This document shows positions 8,749 to 17,025 of a DNA stretch of 64,000 nt, one piece after another. Positions within the stretch are counted from its first letter, which is position 1; each line of letters starts with the position of its first letter. The position numbers and the translations under genes are program-made. Below the pieces are notes generated by a model that saw only the letters and a list, made by a program, of their open reading frames with translations, ran no database searches and was not told the origin of the DNA. This DNA comes from an uncultured Cohaesibacter sp. (GTDB taxonomy: Bacteria; Pseudomonadota; Alphaproteobacteria; Rhizobiales; Cohaesibacteraceae). The stretch spans positions 186,001 to 250,000 of the forward strand of contig NZ_OY782763.1 of assembly GCF_963678225.1 (NCBI RefSeq), read 5' to 3'.

Positions 8749-9255
8749 TTTAATTCTCCAAATAGAATAGTCAAAAATCGCTACCAGTCATTGCATTCAG
8801 GCAGCACAAACACACCGCATAGGTATAAACACCTAAATATACACGGATCCGTTGCAGACATTTACCCTTCATTAACCCGCACCGTCAACAAATTGTTTAA
8901 AATCTTAAATATATTGTAAACAAATATAATGTATTGGTTAATTTTCAGATCCCCAAACACCGTACAACCAATTGGGCCGTTGTTTTCCAAAGCAAATTTT
9001 TGAGAAGCATAGCCCTGAGAAATTGGTAATTTTATCAGGCGGATAGCTCACTCAGAAATCTTGATGCACAAATCAAAATTTAGATGATGAGCTTAAGAAG
9101 GCACGTATAGACAGAATTGGTACAAACCCAGACAAAATGTCAGAACGTGAATTCTGACATCTAAAATCTGGTCGATAAACCAGAAGCAGCTTATGTTTCA
9201 TTCATGCTGAGAGAAAAGACCTGGCATGCCTACCATTTGTCTAACGACAAACAAA
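8749..9255. other. Intergenic region between curlin gene and island; promoter area and possible gene fragments
   Basis: The first part (8749-9000) is AT-rich and probably holds the long leader and promoter of the curlin-repeat gene. A perfect inverted repeat, ATGTCAGAA/TTCTGACAT with a 6-base loop, lies at 9137-9160. Two short frames look coding-like but lack clear starts: one ending at 9156 (LDDELKKARIDRIG...SEREF) and one from ATG 9204 to 9335 (43 codons) that runs through the 13-bp repeat at 9256. A hairpin CCATTTGT/ACAAATGG lies at about 9232-9257. I cannot assign any function. Confidence 0.4.
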
Positions 9256-9268
9256 TGGCGGAGGGGGA
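9256..9268. repeat. Putative attR: 13-bp copy of the tRNA-Ser 3' end
   Basis: TGGCGGAGGGGGA matches, base for base and in direct orientation, the segment at 18947-18959 that encodes the CCA terminus, discriminator and acceptor strand of tRNA-Ser. It lies 147 bases upstream of the integrase start. The match stops after 13 bases, shorter than many tRNA att sites, so decay or coincidence must be considered. Confidence 0.6.
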
Positions 9269-9414
9269 AGCAGCCATAACAGCTTCCGTTGAAATCCTTG
9301 AACATCCATTTTCGCCATTGATTTCATTCAGTTAATTTTCCCCTTACCTCCATCAGTTTCCACCAATATACTGCCCCATACATGTCAAATTGGGGGAAGG
9401 ATTGAGGGGATAAA

Positions 9415-10674
9415 ATGTTAGGATCCAAACTTTCAGCAGTCTTTGTTCGCTCTGTCAAAGAACCCGGAAAATACCACGACAAATCCGGCACAGGGCTCTT
9501 CCTTCGGGTTGAAAAAAGCGGAGCCAAATTCTGAATCCAGTAGATTACCATTCACGGCAAACGGCGTGAATTAGGGTTAGGCAGTTTCACTTTGGTCACT
9601 GTGGCAGAAGCGCGGGACAAGGCCTTCGATAAGAAGAGAAGTGTCTATCACGGAGGCGATCCCCTTGCTGACAAACAGGCCAAGAAAGGCACGATCACCT
9701 TCTCTGATGCCGTGGTCAAATATCTCGCAGCCAAAGAGAAGGAATTCCGCAACGACAAGCACAAAAAGCAATGGCGCTCTACTCTGGAAAGCTATGCTGT
9801 TCCGGTTATGGGCAAGATGGATGTCAAATCCATACGCTTGCCCGATGTGCTCCGTGTACTTGAACCGATTTGGGAAGAAAAGACAGAAACTGCCTCTCGT
9901 CTTCGCGGACGCATTGAAAGCGTTTTGTCTTGGGCCACTGTTGCCGGGTATCGCGAGGGCGAAAATCCCGCACGCTGGAAAGGCAATCTATCCGAGATCC
10001 TGCCCAAGCCCTCAAAGGTGGCAAAGACCGGCAATCAGCCAGCCATTGCCTTGGCTGACATTCCCGCATGGTGGGACGCACTCAATCAACGACAAGGCAT
10101 GGCAGCCTCAGCCCTTCAGTTTCTCTCTTTGACGCTTGCACGGTCTGGCGAGGTCAGAGGCGCAACTTGGGATGAGATTGATCTCAAGGCCAAAGAAGGC
10201 CCTGTCTGGACCATTCCAGCAACCCGCATGAAAGCAGCTAAGGAGCATCGCGTGCCTCTCCCTGATGCTGCGGTAAAACTTCTCAAGAGCTTACCGACGA
10301 TGGAGAATTCCCCTTATGTCTTCTTTGCGCCGAAAGGTGGTCAAATGTCGGACATGTCGCTTTCAGCCGTCATGCGTCGCATGCACCAAGCAGAGACAGA
10401 GAAGGGCAATACAGGTTGGCTTGATCCACGTTCAAAACGTCCAGCAGTCCCCCATGGTTTGCGTTCCAGCTTCAGAGACTGGACAGCAGAAAGAGGCTAT
10501 GAGCGCGACTTGGCAGAGATCAGCCTTGCCCACAAAGTTGGCTCAGAGGTCGAGCGCGCTTATCGCCGCTCGGATATGCTCGAGCGCCGCAGACTGATGC
10601 TTGAGGCATGGGCGCAGGCCCTTAAGGGCGTTGAACACCAAGAAACCGTTGTGCGCTTCACTCGAAACGAGTGA
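9415..10674 (+). pseudogene. int: P4-type tyrosine integrase with two nonsense codons
   Basis: The frame opens at ATG 9415 and encodes the DUF4102 arm-binding domain (KYHDKSGTGLFLRVEKSGAKF), then TGA at 9532 (codon 40) and TAG at 9541 (codon 43). It continues in the same frame (ITIHGKRRELGLGSFTLVTVAEARDKA) to 10674. In homologues these positions are normally Trp and Arg, so both stops look like point mutations. The catalytic domain is otherwise intact: ARSGEVRGATWDEI (Arg I), PHGLRSSFRDW (HxxR) and VERAYRRSDMLERR (the Tyr nucleophile). A TTG at 9592 could restart translation of a 360-residue protein without the arm domain, which would be unlikely to integrate correctly. Full length would be about 420 residues, typical of the family. 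Confidence 0.88.
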
Positions 10675-10929
10675 GCCAATCGAAAGGCTCCACGCATCAG
10701 AGACACGTTTAGAATCCCTCCAATCGGTTGAAGGAATGAATTTCTACACTTTTTTGAAAGTGATCTTTCTTCTCCAAAAAAACAAATAAAGCCAGATATA
10801 TAGAGATAGATTCAAATTTCAGCTTTGCTCGTTTATCCACCAAATTTCCGAAAAAATTGCTGACTTATCAACCAATCCAATTCCAGCCCTACCTTTTCCT
10901 CGTCCGTTAACAACCAACGAGGAACAAAA

Positions 10930-11139
10930 ATGACTGAGACATTCCTGAGACTACCACAAGTGGAGCTCCGGGTCGGGCTTCGTCGCAGTGCCATCTATCA
11001 GGCCATGAAAGAAAACCGGTTTCCCAAACCGGTCAAGCTGGGCATAAGAGCCGTAGCCTGGGCGGAAAGCGAGATCCTCTCCTGGCAACAGGCTCAGATC
11101 GCAAAGCGCGATGAAACTGCCCTTAGCAGGAAGGGATAG
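10930..11139 (+). CDS. AlpA-family (MerR-like) excisionase/regulator
   Basis: A 69-residue protein with the compact MerR-like helix-turn-helix of AlpA proteins: FLRLPQVELRVGLRRSAIYQAMKENRFPKPVKLG...AWAESEILSW. AlpA-type proteins act as recombination directionality factors or transcriptional activators of integrase genes in P4-like elements, which fits its place downstream of int. The Shine-Dalgarno GAGGAA is partly within a small inverted repeat (CCTCGT 10898-10903, ACGAGG 10917-10922) that could fold over it. The gene itself is intact although the integrase is not. Confidence 0.85.
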   Translation: MTETFLRLPQVELRVGLRRSAIYQAMKENRFPKPVKLGIRAVAWAESEILSWQQAQIAKRDETALSRKG

Positions 11140-11143
11140 TCCA

Positions 11144-11638
11144 ATGCCGAAACCGGGAAAAGAAACCAAATCAGAACATTGGACAAAGCTCATTCGCTCG
11201 ATGATGGAGGAACCCGCCTGGCGGGCTCTTTCTCCCACGGCACAAGCGCTCTATCCTTGGCTTAAACTCGAATGGCGCGGCCCGAACAACAATAACAACG
11301 GGCGGATTTGCCTAAGCGTCCGGCAGGCAGCCCAGAGGCTCGGCGTTAGCGACAACACGGCAGCGAAGGCCTTCCATGATCTGCAGGCAAAGGGCTTTAT
11401 CGTCCAAACTGAAACACCCTGCCTTGGCGTCAACGGAGCGGCTCGCGGTGCCATGTATGAACTGACAGAGCTCGCCAGCAGCAAGCAGGATAACCCGGCA
11501 GGGCGAAAACTCTACAAGACTTGGACAAAGGGCTCCGACTTTCCTATCAAGATTGCCAGAGCCAACAACCCGCACGGCAGAAACGGCAAAACAAAACCCC
11601 ATCGCAAAAAGGAAGACGTCACATCTTCAAATTTATGA
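11144..11638 (+). CDS. Winged-helix protein of mobile elements, function unknown
   Basis: A 164-residue protein starting at ATG 11144, preceded by AGGAAGGG. It begins five bases after the AlpA stop, so the two form an operon. A helix-turn-helix is visible at about residues 60-95 (LSVRQAAQRLGVSDNTAAKAFHDLQAKGFIV), followed by a short beta wing and a basic C-terminal tail (HGRNGKTKPHRKKE). Proteins of this type commonly follow AlpA in alphaproteobacterial integrative elements and may bind a replication or packaging site. The repeat cluster just downstream (11612-11731) would be the obvious candidate target. Function is not established. Confidence 0.7.
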   Translation: MPKPGKETKSEHWTKLIRSMMEEPAWRALSPTAQALYPWLKLEWRGPNNNNNGRICLSVRQAAQRLGVSDNTAAKAFHDLQAKGFIVQTETPCLGVNGAARGAMYELTELASSKQDNPAGRKLYKTWTKGSDFPIKIARANNPHGRNGKTKPHRKKEDVTSSNL

Positions 11639-12247
11639 CGTCGATAAATTCCACGTCTTCAAACTGAAGACAGGCAATCTTAAAAATGATGACGTTCAGG
11701 GCAGAATTCCCGGTCTGGACGTCATCATTTTCGAGACATCCTTAATTACCATATCATCAAGAATAAATTGAACGGATCAAGAACCGCCTAGAGGGAGGGG
11801 GGAGACTAAATCTTCACGGCTCACCAAACCAAGGACCGGCGAATTAGACGCATTTTTATGAGGCCGGAATTCAAAAGGAAAAACCCAAGATTACAGTTTT
11901 ACGGCAAGCAGAAGTAAAAGAATATCACGCATTAAAAATTCGAGCAAAGCTGCTCTAGGCACAAATTCTGCAAATCTGTAATAAGAGCAAAACGGCGTCC
12001 AATCGGATTACCGTTTCAGAAACCTTCTACCAAAGATTTTCAATTCAAAAATTTGCGCATCTATAAAAATTTCTTTTCATCCAACCAATAGTATTTATAA
12101 AAAATAGCTCCTATCGGCTGCCGTATTTCGTGAATACAAAAATTTATTAATAATTATTTCCACTAATTTACAGAATCCTAGCAACCATGAGAACGTACAA
12201 CCTTAACTAGCATCAACACAATACTGCGGTTAGGGGATACCTAAAAG
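11639..12247. other. Non-coding stretch with clustered ACGTC inverted repeats
   Basis: No gene is supported here. Five ACGT-core elements cluster between 11612 and 11731, starting inside the preceding gene's 3' end: GAAGACGTC (11612), GACGTC (11637), ACGTCTTC (11653), GACGTTC (11691) and GACGTC (11718). The remainder (11800-12247) is AT-rich with no convincing codon pattern. Confidence 0.5.
11683..11731. repeat. Perfect 13-bp inverted repeat
   Basis: AAAATGATGACGT (11683-11695) and ACGTCATCATTTT (11719-11731) are exact reverse complements around 23 bases. A second smaller one, GTCTTC/GAAGAC with a 5-base loop, lies at 11655-11671. There is no T-run, so these are not ordinary terminators. They may be a protein-binding or origin-like site. 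Confidence 0.75.
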
Positions 12248-12301
12248 TTGATCCCATCGAAAGCCCAAAAGAGGGAAGGAATCTCTCCAAGAGCGCCTTC
12301 G

Positions 12302-12790
12302 ATGTCCAGCGCAAAGAAGCCAAGGATCATGCTACGTCAGGCAACCATAGCCGATTTAGACACCCTTGTTGCCTTTTGTCGAGATGCGCATGAAGAAAGC
12401 TATTTGAGCGGCATTCCCTTTAGCGAAGAGAAAGCGTTTAAGCTTATGACCAATTGCGTAAGCGACGAGCATCCCAATCTTATTTCGATTTTAGCAGAAG
12501 CAAATGAAAAACCCGTTGGTTATCTCTGCGCTGCGGCAGGGGAGTATTATGTCGGTACAGAAACATTACTCACCACAGTCCATGTCATCCATGTCACCCA
12601 ATCCATCAGACGTAGCCTTCTCGGCGGGAAAGTGGCCATTCGGTTAGTGAGGGGGATTAAGCAATGGTCAGATCAAATCGGCGCCGAACATCTGCTATTC
12701 CATATAACTTCAGATATCCGCCCAGCCCAAAGCGACCGCTTTATGCGCAAAATGGGATTTAGAACGCTCGGAGGAAACTATGCAAAGTAG
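12302..12790 (+). CDS. GNAT-family N-acetyltransferase
   Basis: About 162 residues from ATG 12302; a TTG at 12248 would give 180. The N-terminal strand LRQATIADLDTLVAFCRDAHEES and the C-terminal FMRKMGFRTLGGNYAK are typical GNAT edges, with acetyl-CoA-binding positions near HVTQSIRRSLLGGKVAIRLV. The substrate is unknown. The 3' end (GGAGGAAACTATGC) doubles as Shine-Dalgarno and start codon for the next gene. A 16-bp copy of this end recurs at 14139-14154, revealing a second, lost GNAT copy. GNAT genes of this length are frequent in alphaproteobacterial phages and islands. Confidence 0.75.
   Translation: MSSAKKPRIMLRQATIADLDTLVAFCRDAHEESYLSGIPFSEEKAFKLMTNCVSDEHPNLISILAEANEKPVGYLCAAAGEYYVGTETLLTTVHVIHVTQSIRRSLLGGKVAIRLVRGIKQWSDQIGAEHLLFHITSDIRPAQSDRFMRKMGFRTLGGNYAK
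12768..12783. repeat. 16-bp direct repeat, copy 1 (GNAT tail plus RBS/start of next gene)
   Basis: TCGGAGGAAACTATGC encodes the last residues of the acetyltransferase (GGNYA) in one frame and supplies GGAGG and ATG for the overlapping next gene in another. It is identical to 14139-14154. Confidence 0.9.
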
Positions 12791-13379
12791 AGTGTGCACC
12801 AAATATATTACATTTATTTTCTCTTTAATATCGACAATTATATTCTCAAGCAATTCATTTTCTCAAGAATATATAAATAATAGTACAATATTTGAAATTC
12901 AAAATTCACTAAGATGCCCCAAAAACTATATATGCGAATTAGAAATAAACAAATGCGCCCTCAGAATAACAAGATCTAGAAAAATAAATTGTAATTTCAA
13001 CGGAGAAAAAAAAGAAATTAATGAAACCTTCTACTTAACAGATATAGAATCATTAAATATACTTAAAGACACTATTTTTATTAAATTCAACAAAAAATAC
13101 AATAAAAATATTTCTAAAATAATAAAAGATTACAAAACAAAAAGAAAAAATATAATACATAACTACAACATAAATAATACAAAATTCAATACAGATGAAA
13201 TAAACTCACTAAATACAAACAAAAAAATAAGCATAAGTGAAATAGTGTACTGCTCAAATAAAAATGAATACTACCAATCATACAACTTTATTGCGCTAAA
13301 AAATATTAACAATAAACAAAAAATAAAAACAGTAAATTACTTAAACAGAATAATAAAAAGCTGCAGTATAGGTGAATAA
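12780..13379 (+). CDS. AT-rich secreted protein of unknown function
   Basis: A 199-residue protein with a signal peptide (residues 1-29, ending near SNSFSQ) and several cysteines (about positions 45, 51, 57, 71, 164 and 195) that could pair in the periplasm or outside. It is dominated by Asn, Lys and Ile, with codons and base composition far more AT-rich than any flanking gene, a strong sign of transfer. The start overlaps the GNAT stop by 11 bases and uses the GGAGG inside the GNAT gene. The next frame opens one base after its stop. I recognise no family. Confidence 0.65.
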   Translation: MQSRVCTKYITFIFSLISTIIFSSNSFSQEYINNSTIFEIQNSLRCPKNYICELEINKCALRITRSRKINCNFNGEKKEINETFYLTDIESLNILKDTIFIKFNKKYNKNISKIIKDYKTKRKNIIHNYNINNTKFNTDEINSLNTNKKISISEIVYCSNKNEYYQSYNFIALKNINNKQKIKTVNYLNRIIKSCSIGE

Positions 13380-13380
13380 A

Positions 13381-14172
13381 ATGCCAATAAATTACAGAAA
13401 TTCAACAGATAATCATTTATATTAAGTCGTAGATAAATATATAAAATCTAGTGAATACTATAATAATAACGGATTTGTTGCCAATCACTTAGATGAAATA
13501 AAGAGTTATTTTATATTTGGGGTAGCCACCACTTTCATTTCCCCAGGAACGACTGTGGGCAAAGCAGTAATAAGTGCCTCTAGTAATGGATTTATAAGTT
13601 CCTTACTTGGGCTCTCATACAATGCCCAGAACGACAAAATATCCCTTCATTTGTCGGAAGCAAGCTTAGATGCACAGGGTGCTTCAGAAGAATTATTAAG
13701 GAGGTTGAATGTTCCTTCGCCCCAATATATCGGGGAAGATTTAGATAGGCTGTACATAAATTTCAACGGGAAACCAAACGATGACGTAGAAGGACAAGAA
13801 TTTTTTGTATTAGTGCATCCCGTTTATCCAACGATCTATCAATCTGAGTTGATGTTCAGAGACGGAATTAGTCACCTTGATTCATTTTCTTCAGCTAGCC
13901 AGTCAGAAAAGTATAACAGCCAATGTTTCCCTTCAGACACTTTGATCTCCACATCATCTGGCGACCGTCCGATTTCTGAGCTTTGTGTCGGGGACACCGT
14001 CTGGGCTTATGACGAAAATATCGATGCTGGACGCGGTGCGTTGGCTTTAAAAAAGATCACTCGTCTATTCCGAAATGCAACGGAAGAATGGATAAAGCTG
14101 AGTTGGCTTGAAGATGGAGAAGCACGGGAGCTAGTTGTTCGGAGGAAACTATGCGTGGTAGCTTGTTTTTAA
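13381..14172 (+). pseudogene. Hint-domain protein, interrupted and 3'-truncated
   Basis: The frame opens at ATG 13381, meets TAA at 13423 (codon 15), then continues open to 14172. Near the end it enters a Hint (hedgehog/intein) domain: CFPSDTLISTSSGDRPISELCVGDTVWAYDE, with the Cys splice-site residue and the VGD turn. The domain breaks off after GEARELVV, before the expected TPGH block, and runs out of frame into 24 bases of a lost GNAT gene (14138-14161). A GTG at 13555 could give a 205-residue product. Upstream of Hint lies a hydrophobic segment (YFIFGVATTFISPGTTVGKAV) of the kind seen in pore or pre-toxin regions. Hint domains are autoproteolytic release modules of secreted proteins and polymorphic toxins. 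Confidence 0.6.
14139..14154. repeat. 16-bp direct repeat, copy 2 (remnant of a second GNAT gene)
   Basis: Identical to 12768-12783. In frame TTC GGA GGA AAC TAT GCG TGG TAG (14138-14161) it reads FGGNYAW then stop, closely matching the end of the intact acetyltransferase. It also presents GGAGG plus ATG (14151) to a short frame that ends at 14204, overlapping the next gene's start. Confidence 0.85.
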
Positions 14173-14194
14173 TATCTCTAAACGGAGCGCACGA

Positions 14195-14791
14195 ATGTCC
14201 ATGAAGGAATGGCTCAAAGAAGCTAACCCTATTCCTTATGATGAAACCGAAGAATATAAAAGATTCAATGACGTGTTTGGATGGATTGAGGTATCAATAA
14301 TGATATTTTCTCCTTATATTTTGCTATTGATATATGGAGAAAACATTGAGCAAATAACAAGCTATATCCGAGACAACTTTTCATTGTTTCAAGATAGAGT
14401 TGAATTCTTGAAAACTTATGATAACTACTCCGCCATATCATATTCAGCCACCATTTTAACCAGCCTGTTATTTATGCCAATAATGCTTACCATACGCGTC
14501 GTCGGTTATTGGAAAACAGTCGTAGCAAAGCGACGCTGCAAAGGTTTGAACAGCAAAACCCCTTTTTTCCTGTTGTGCTTTACGACTTTGTTTCTTTGGG
14601 TTGCTGAGATTGCATTTCTAGAAGTACCACAAAATTTTGATCCCCGATGGCCAGGAAATACGAGATGGTTCTTCTGGCCATTGTATCCTCTAGTTGGAGG
14701 GGGCGCCGCTCTCTTCATAAATGCAAACATAAGCTTATTTTTAGTCGTAATCCTAAAACTCGTTTTCTTGCGAAGAGGTCATTATGAATGA
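14195..14791 (+). CDS. Integral membrane protein of unknown function
   Basis: A 198-residue protein with about four hydrophobic helices (near residues 30-48, 82-104, 124-142 and 162-192) and short charged loops (VVAKRRCKGLNSK). A GGAG site precedes the ATG. It is the first complete gene after the duplicated GNAT tail and overlaps the next frame by eight bases. I recognise no family. By position it could be an immunity-like or transport partner of the adjacent secreted-protein remnants, which is speculation. Confidence 0.55.
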   Translation: MSMKEWLKEANPIPYDETEEYKRFNDVFGWIEVSIMIFSPYILLLIYGENIEQITSYIRDNFSLFQDRVEFLKTYDNYSAISYSATILTSLLFMPIMLTIRVVGYWKTVVAKRRCKGLNSKTPFFLLCFTTLFLWVAEIAFLEVPQNFDPRWPGNTRWFFWPLYPLVGGGAALFINANISLFLVVILKLVFLRRGHYE

Positions 14792-15135
14792 CAAAACCAA
14801 TTCAAATCAGAACAACCCGAGCTCTGATAATAATATTGGCATGCCCTTTGCGGCATTTATCGAAAGATAGGTTTGAGTAAGACACAGAAAAAGGCAACGG
14901 AAGAATTGATTTCGAAGACCTCTAAACACATTGATCGTATCGAAAAAACACTCGATACTACAACGGATGTTGCAGAAAAAGCCAAGGATGCATTCGATTG
15001 AGAAACCCTAGAGATACATACTTTTCCGTCAAAAATGGACGCAACCTCACACCTGATGTAAAGACACAAATTGAGAAAGCTTTTTGGGGTACATTTCAAG
15101 GGCTAAACTATCATGACGTATTGTCATTTGGTTAG
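14784..15135 (+). pseudogene. Frameshifted small gene remnant, unknown
   Basis: ATG 14784 opens MNDKTNSNQNNPSSDNNIG and stops at 14868. The next frame continues as KIGLSKTQKKATEELISK...KAKDAFD to 15001. A third frame continues as RNPRDTYFSVKNGRN...TFQGLNYHDVLSFG to 15135. Each segment looks coding-like and they join end to end, suggesting one protein of about 118 residues broken by two frameshifts. The last block has the compact, charged look of a C-terminal effector domain, but I cannot assign it to a family. Confidence 0.4.
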
Positions 15136-15593
15136 TTTTTCAACCTACTCAACAGTATTTAGCAAGATCCAAAGAAATTATTAATGCCCTAATTGAGCAA
15201 GAAGAAGATGATTTACTAAAAGCGTTTTTAACAACAGCTTTTATTTATTGGAAAAGTACAAGTGATATAATAGAAGAAGTTCGTTGTATTGTCAGATTAG
15301 ATGATTTTGATGCTTTTGGAGACGCCATTATCGTAGCTCTAAAGGCGTTAGCCTCGGTTACCAATGAAAATAAATCTGCAATTGACCTTGAAGAATTGAA
15401 GGAAATCGCGTGTAAATACCTGAAAGATGGGAGCCTATTCGAGGCCGAGACTTACGCCGAAGCTGCTCTCTATGCAGCAACTGGAGATCGTCACATCCCG
15501 TCTTCATATGTAAAATTGTGCCTCAATCCAGAAATACTGAAGAATGTTAATGTTAATTTTGATTTTAAGTTGGAAAATATCCGCATACACTAA
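15113..15593 (+). pseudogene. Unknown protein, probably frameshifted near its start
   Basis: A long open frame of about 159 codons (15117-15593) has no usable ATG. An ATG at 15113 lies one frame off and stops after 20 codons, so an early frameshift is likely. The protein is helical and acidic (RSKEIINALIEQEEDDLLKAF, DIIEEVRCIVRLDDFDAFGD, LKEIACKYLKDGSLFEAETYAEA). It overlaps the end of the previous remnant, the arrangement seen for effector-immunity pairs, and its acidic helical nature would suit an immunity protein. A further coding-like fragment in another frame covers about 15544-15705 (DIFLDLPHIHMSESGE...HIPSFQYYK). No family recognised. Confidence 0.4.
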
Positions 15594-15743
15594 ACCGTGA
15601 TATTTTCTTAGATCTACCGCATATTCATATGTCTGAGTCAGGAGAATGCTTCTATCCTACTATTTTTAACCATAAGCATATTCCTTCATTTCAATATTAT
15701 AAGTGAGTCGATTTACATGGTGTCGTTTGCAACACTTCTCTTT

Positions 15744-16593
15744 GACCTGTTGACTAACTGATTAACCCAAAGCCTTGCGGATACGATGTGAACGAAGCCC
15801 AGATAGCTTTGAGCCGTTTTGGCATATCGTGTTGCCAATCGCCTGGCATTCTTGGGTTTATTGAAGCATCGTTCGATCTGGTTTCCCAAGGGATAGACGA
15901 ATGGGTCGAGAAATGGCGGCACCTTGCGATTTGATCAACCCGGAATAATTGCAATCCCTCCCTTATCCCCAATCTCCTGCCTGATGGCATTTGCGTCATA
16001 CACCTTGTCAGCAATGGAGACCTTGGGATCTGGCAAATCTTTGTCTTGCAACAAGCAATAGCCGATATAATCGGACCATTGACCGGGAGATATCTCAGCC
16101 TTAACAGGCAACAAGCCATAAACATTGGTGATCAGGTGGATCTTCGTCGTAAAGCCACCTTTTGAATGGCCAAAACCTTCTTTCGGAGTCCCCCCTTTTG
16201 CGCCCGCCACCTGATGATAGACTCGGCTGATAGTACTGTCGATCATCTGAACTTGGCTGGGAAGGGTGTCACTCTCGTTCAGGGCTTCAAGAATCATCTC
16301 CCAAAGACCCGCCAACGTCCAGCGCCGGAATTGGCGATAAACCGAAGACCATTTTCCGAATTCCTCTGGCAAGTCGCACCACTGTGCTCCTGTCCGAGCA
16401 ATCCAGAATATACCGTCCAGGACCAGACGTTGATCACCCGCCGGGCGACCGCCCCGGCCTCGGAACGAATGAGAAAAGGTTCAAAAAATGCCCATTCGGC
16501 ATTGCTCATCATCAACCGTGCCAAGATAGCCTCCTCGAAAGCTACCTTGAATCACATCTCAACTGATTTGCTAACCCAGTTTGTCAACAGGGC
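15744..16593 (-). mobile_element. IS5-family (IS427-like) insertion sequence, inactive
   Basis: Imperfect terminal inverted repeats CCTGTTGACTAACTG (15746-15760) and CAGTTTGTCAACAGG (16577-16591) differ at one position and enclose an 850-bp element encoding a DDE transposase on the minus strand. The right end abuts the IS3 remnant within a CTAG-containing junction (CTAGGCCCTG in minus orientation), suggesting insertion into the IS3 tail. Confidence 0.8.
15746..16524 (-). pseudogene. IS5-family DDE transposase with frameshift and nonsense mutation
   Basis: The start ATG 16524 gives MARLMMSNAEWAFFEPFLIRSEAG, then a frameshift near 16455 moves the frame to GRGGRPAGDQRLVLDGIFWIARTGAQWCDLPEEFGKWSSVYRQFRRW and the DDE core (MIDSTISRVYHQVAGAKGG, ITNVYGLLPVKAEISPGQWSD, IADKVYDANAI). 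A TGA after GGIAIIPG (about 15935) interrupts the frame; translation past it continues as SNRKVPPFLDPF...NQIERCFNKPKNARRLATRYAK, the normal C-terminal half. The early break lies upstream of the usual IS427 programmed frameshift point, so it is more likely a lesion than recoding. Confidence 0.8.
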
Positions 16594-16920
16594 CTAGGCT
16601 GCGTTCCTCTCGAAAGCGAAGGGGCTTTTCCAGCCGAGGGCTGAATGTTTTCTTCGCGGATTGTAAAGACCATTGATGTACTCGAAAATTGCCACTTCAG
16701 CTTGCCTTATTGATAGCCATCTTTTCCTCCAGATCAATTCGGCCTTGATGGTCTTGAAGAATGTCTCCACCGCCGCATTGTCATAACAATTGCCTTTTCC
16801 GCTCATGGATAGCCTGAAGCCGCGTTGACTAATGAAGATCTAGGATCACGGCGAGATACAGCCAACCTTCACGTGTCCAGACATAACCGGTGTCATTTGC
16901 GGTAGGGGGCGAAATACTAC
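16594..16920 (-). pseudogene. IS3-family orfB transposase remnant with internal deletion
   Basis: Two ends of an IS3 integrase-core transposase are joined. An upstream piece, NDTGYVWTREGWLYLAVILDLH, ends at about 16838 and is followed directly by QRGFRLSMSGKGNCYDNAAVETFFKTIKAELIW...YNPRRKHSALGWKSPFAFERNAA, ending at 16594. About 60 residues between, carrying the second catalytic Asp, are missing. The N-terminal half and orfA are also absent. The downstream end touches the IS5 inverted repeat. Confidence 0.8.
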
Positions 16921-16985
16921 CTTAAGCGAAACAAGAGCCAAATTTGTATAAGCGTCCGGCGAGATTATACGGATAGCCCATAGGG

Positions 16986-17005
16986 AAGGCGGGAACTCCC
17001 GCCTT
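16986..17005. terminator. Hairpin after the second Hint-domain fragment
   Basis: AAGGCGGGA and TCCCGCCTT pair as a perfect 9-bp stem with a 2-base centre, 20 bases after the stop of the minus-strand Hint fragment. T-runs are short on both sides, so termination strength is uncertain. Confidence 0.5.
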
Positions 17006-17025
17006 TGATTTCTGCCTGACACCGA

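Noticed and set aside
13441-15700. AT-rich stretch considered as a CRISPR array or phage-repeat region
   Set aside because: No regularly spaced direct repeats are present; the visible repeats are a single 16-bp pair.
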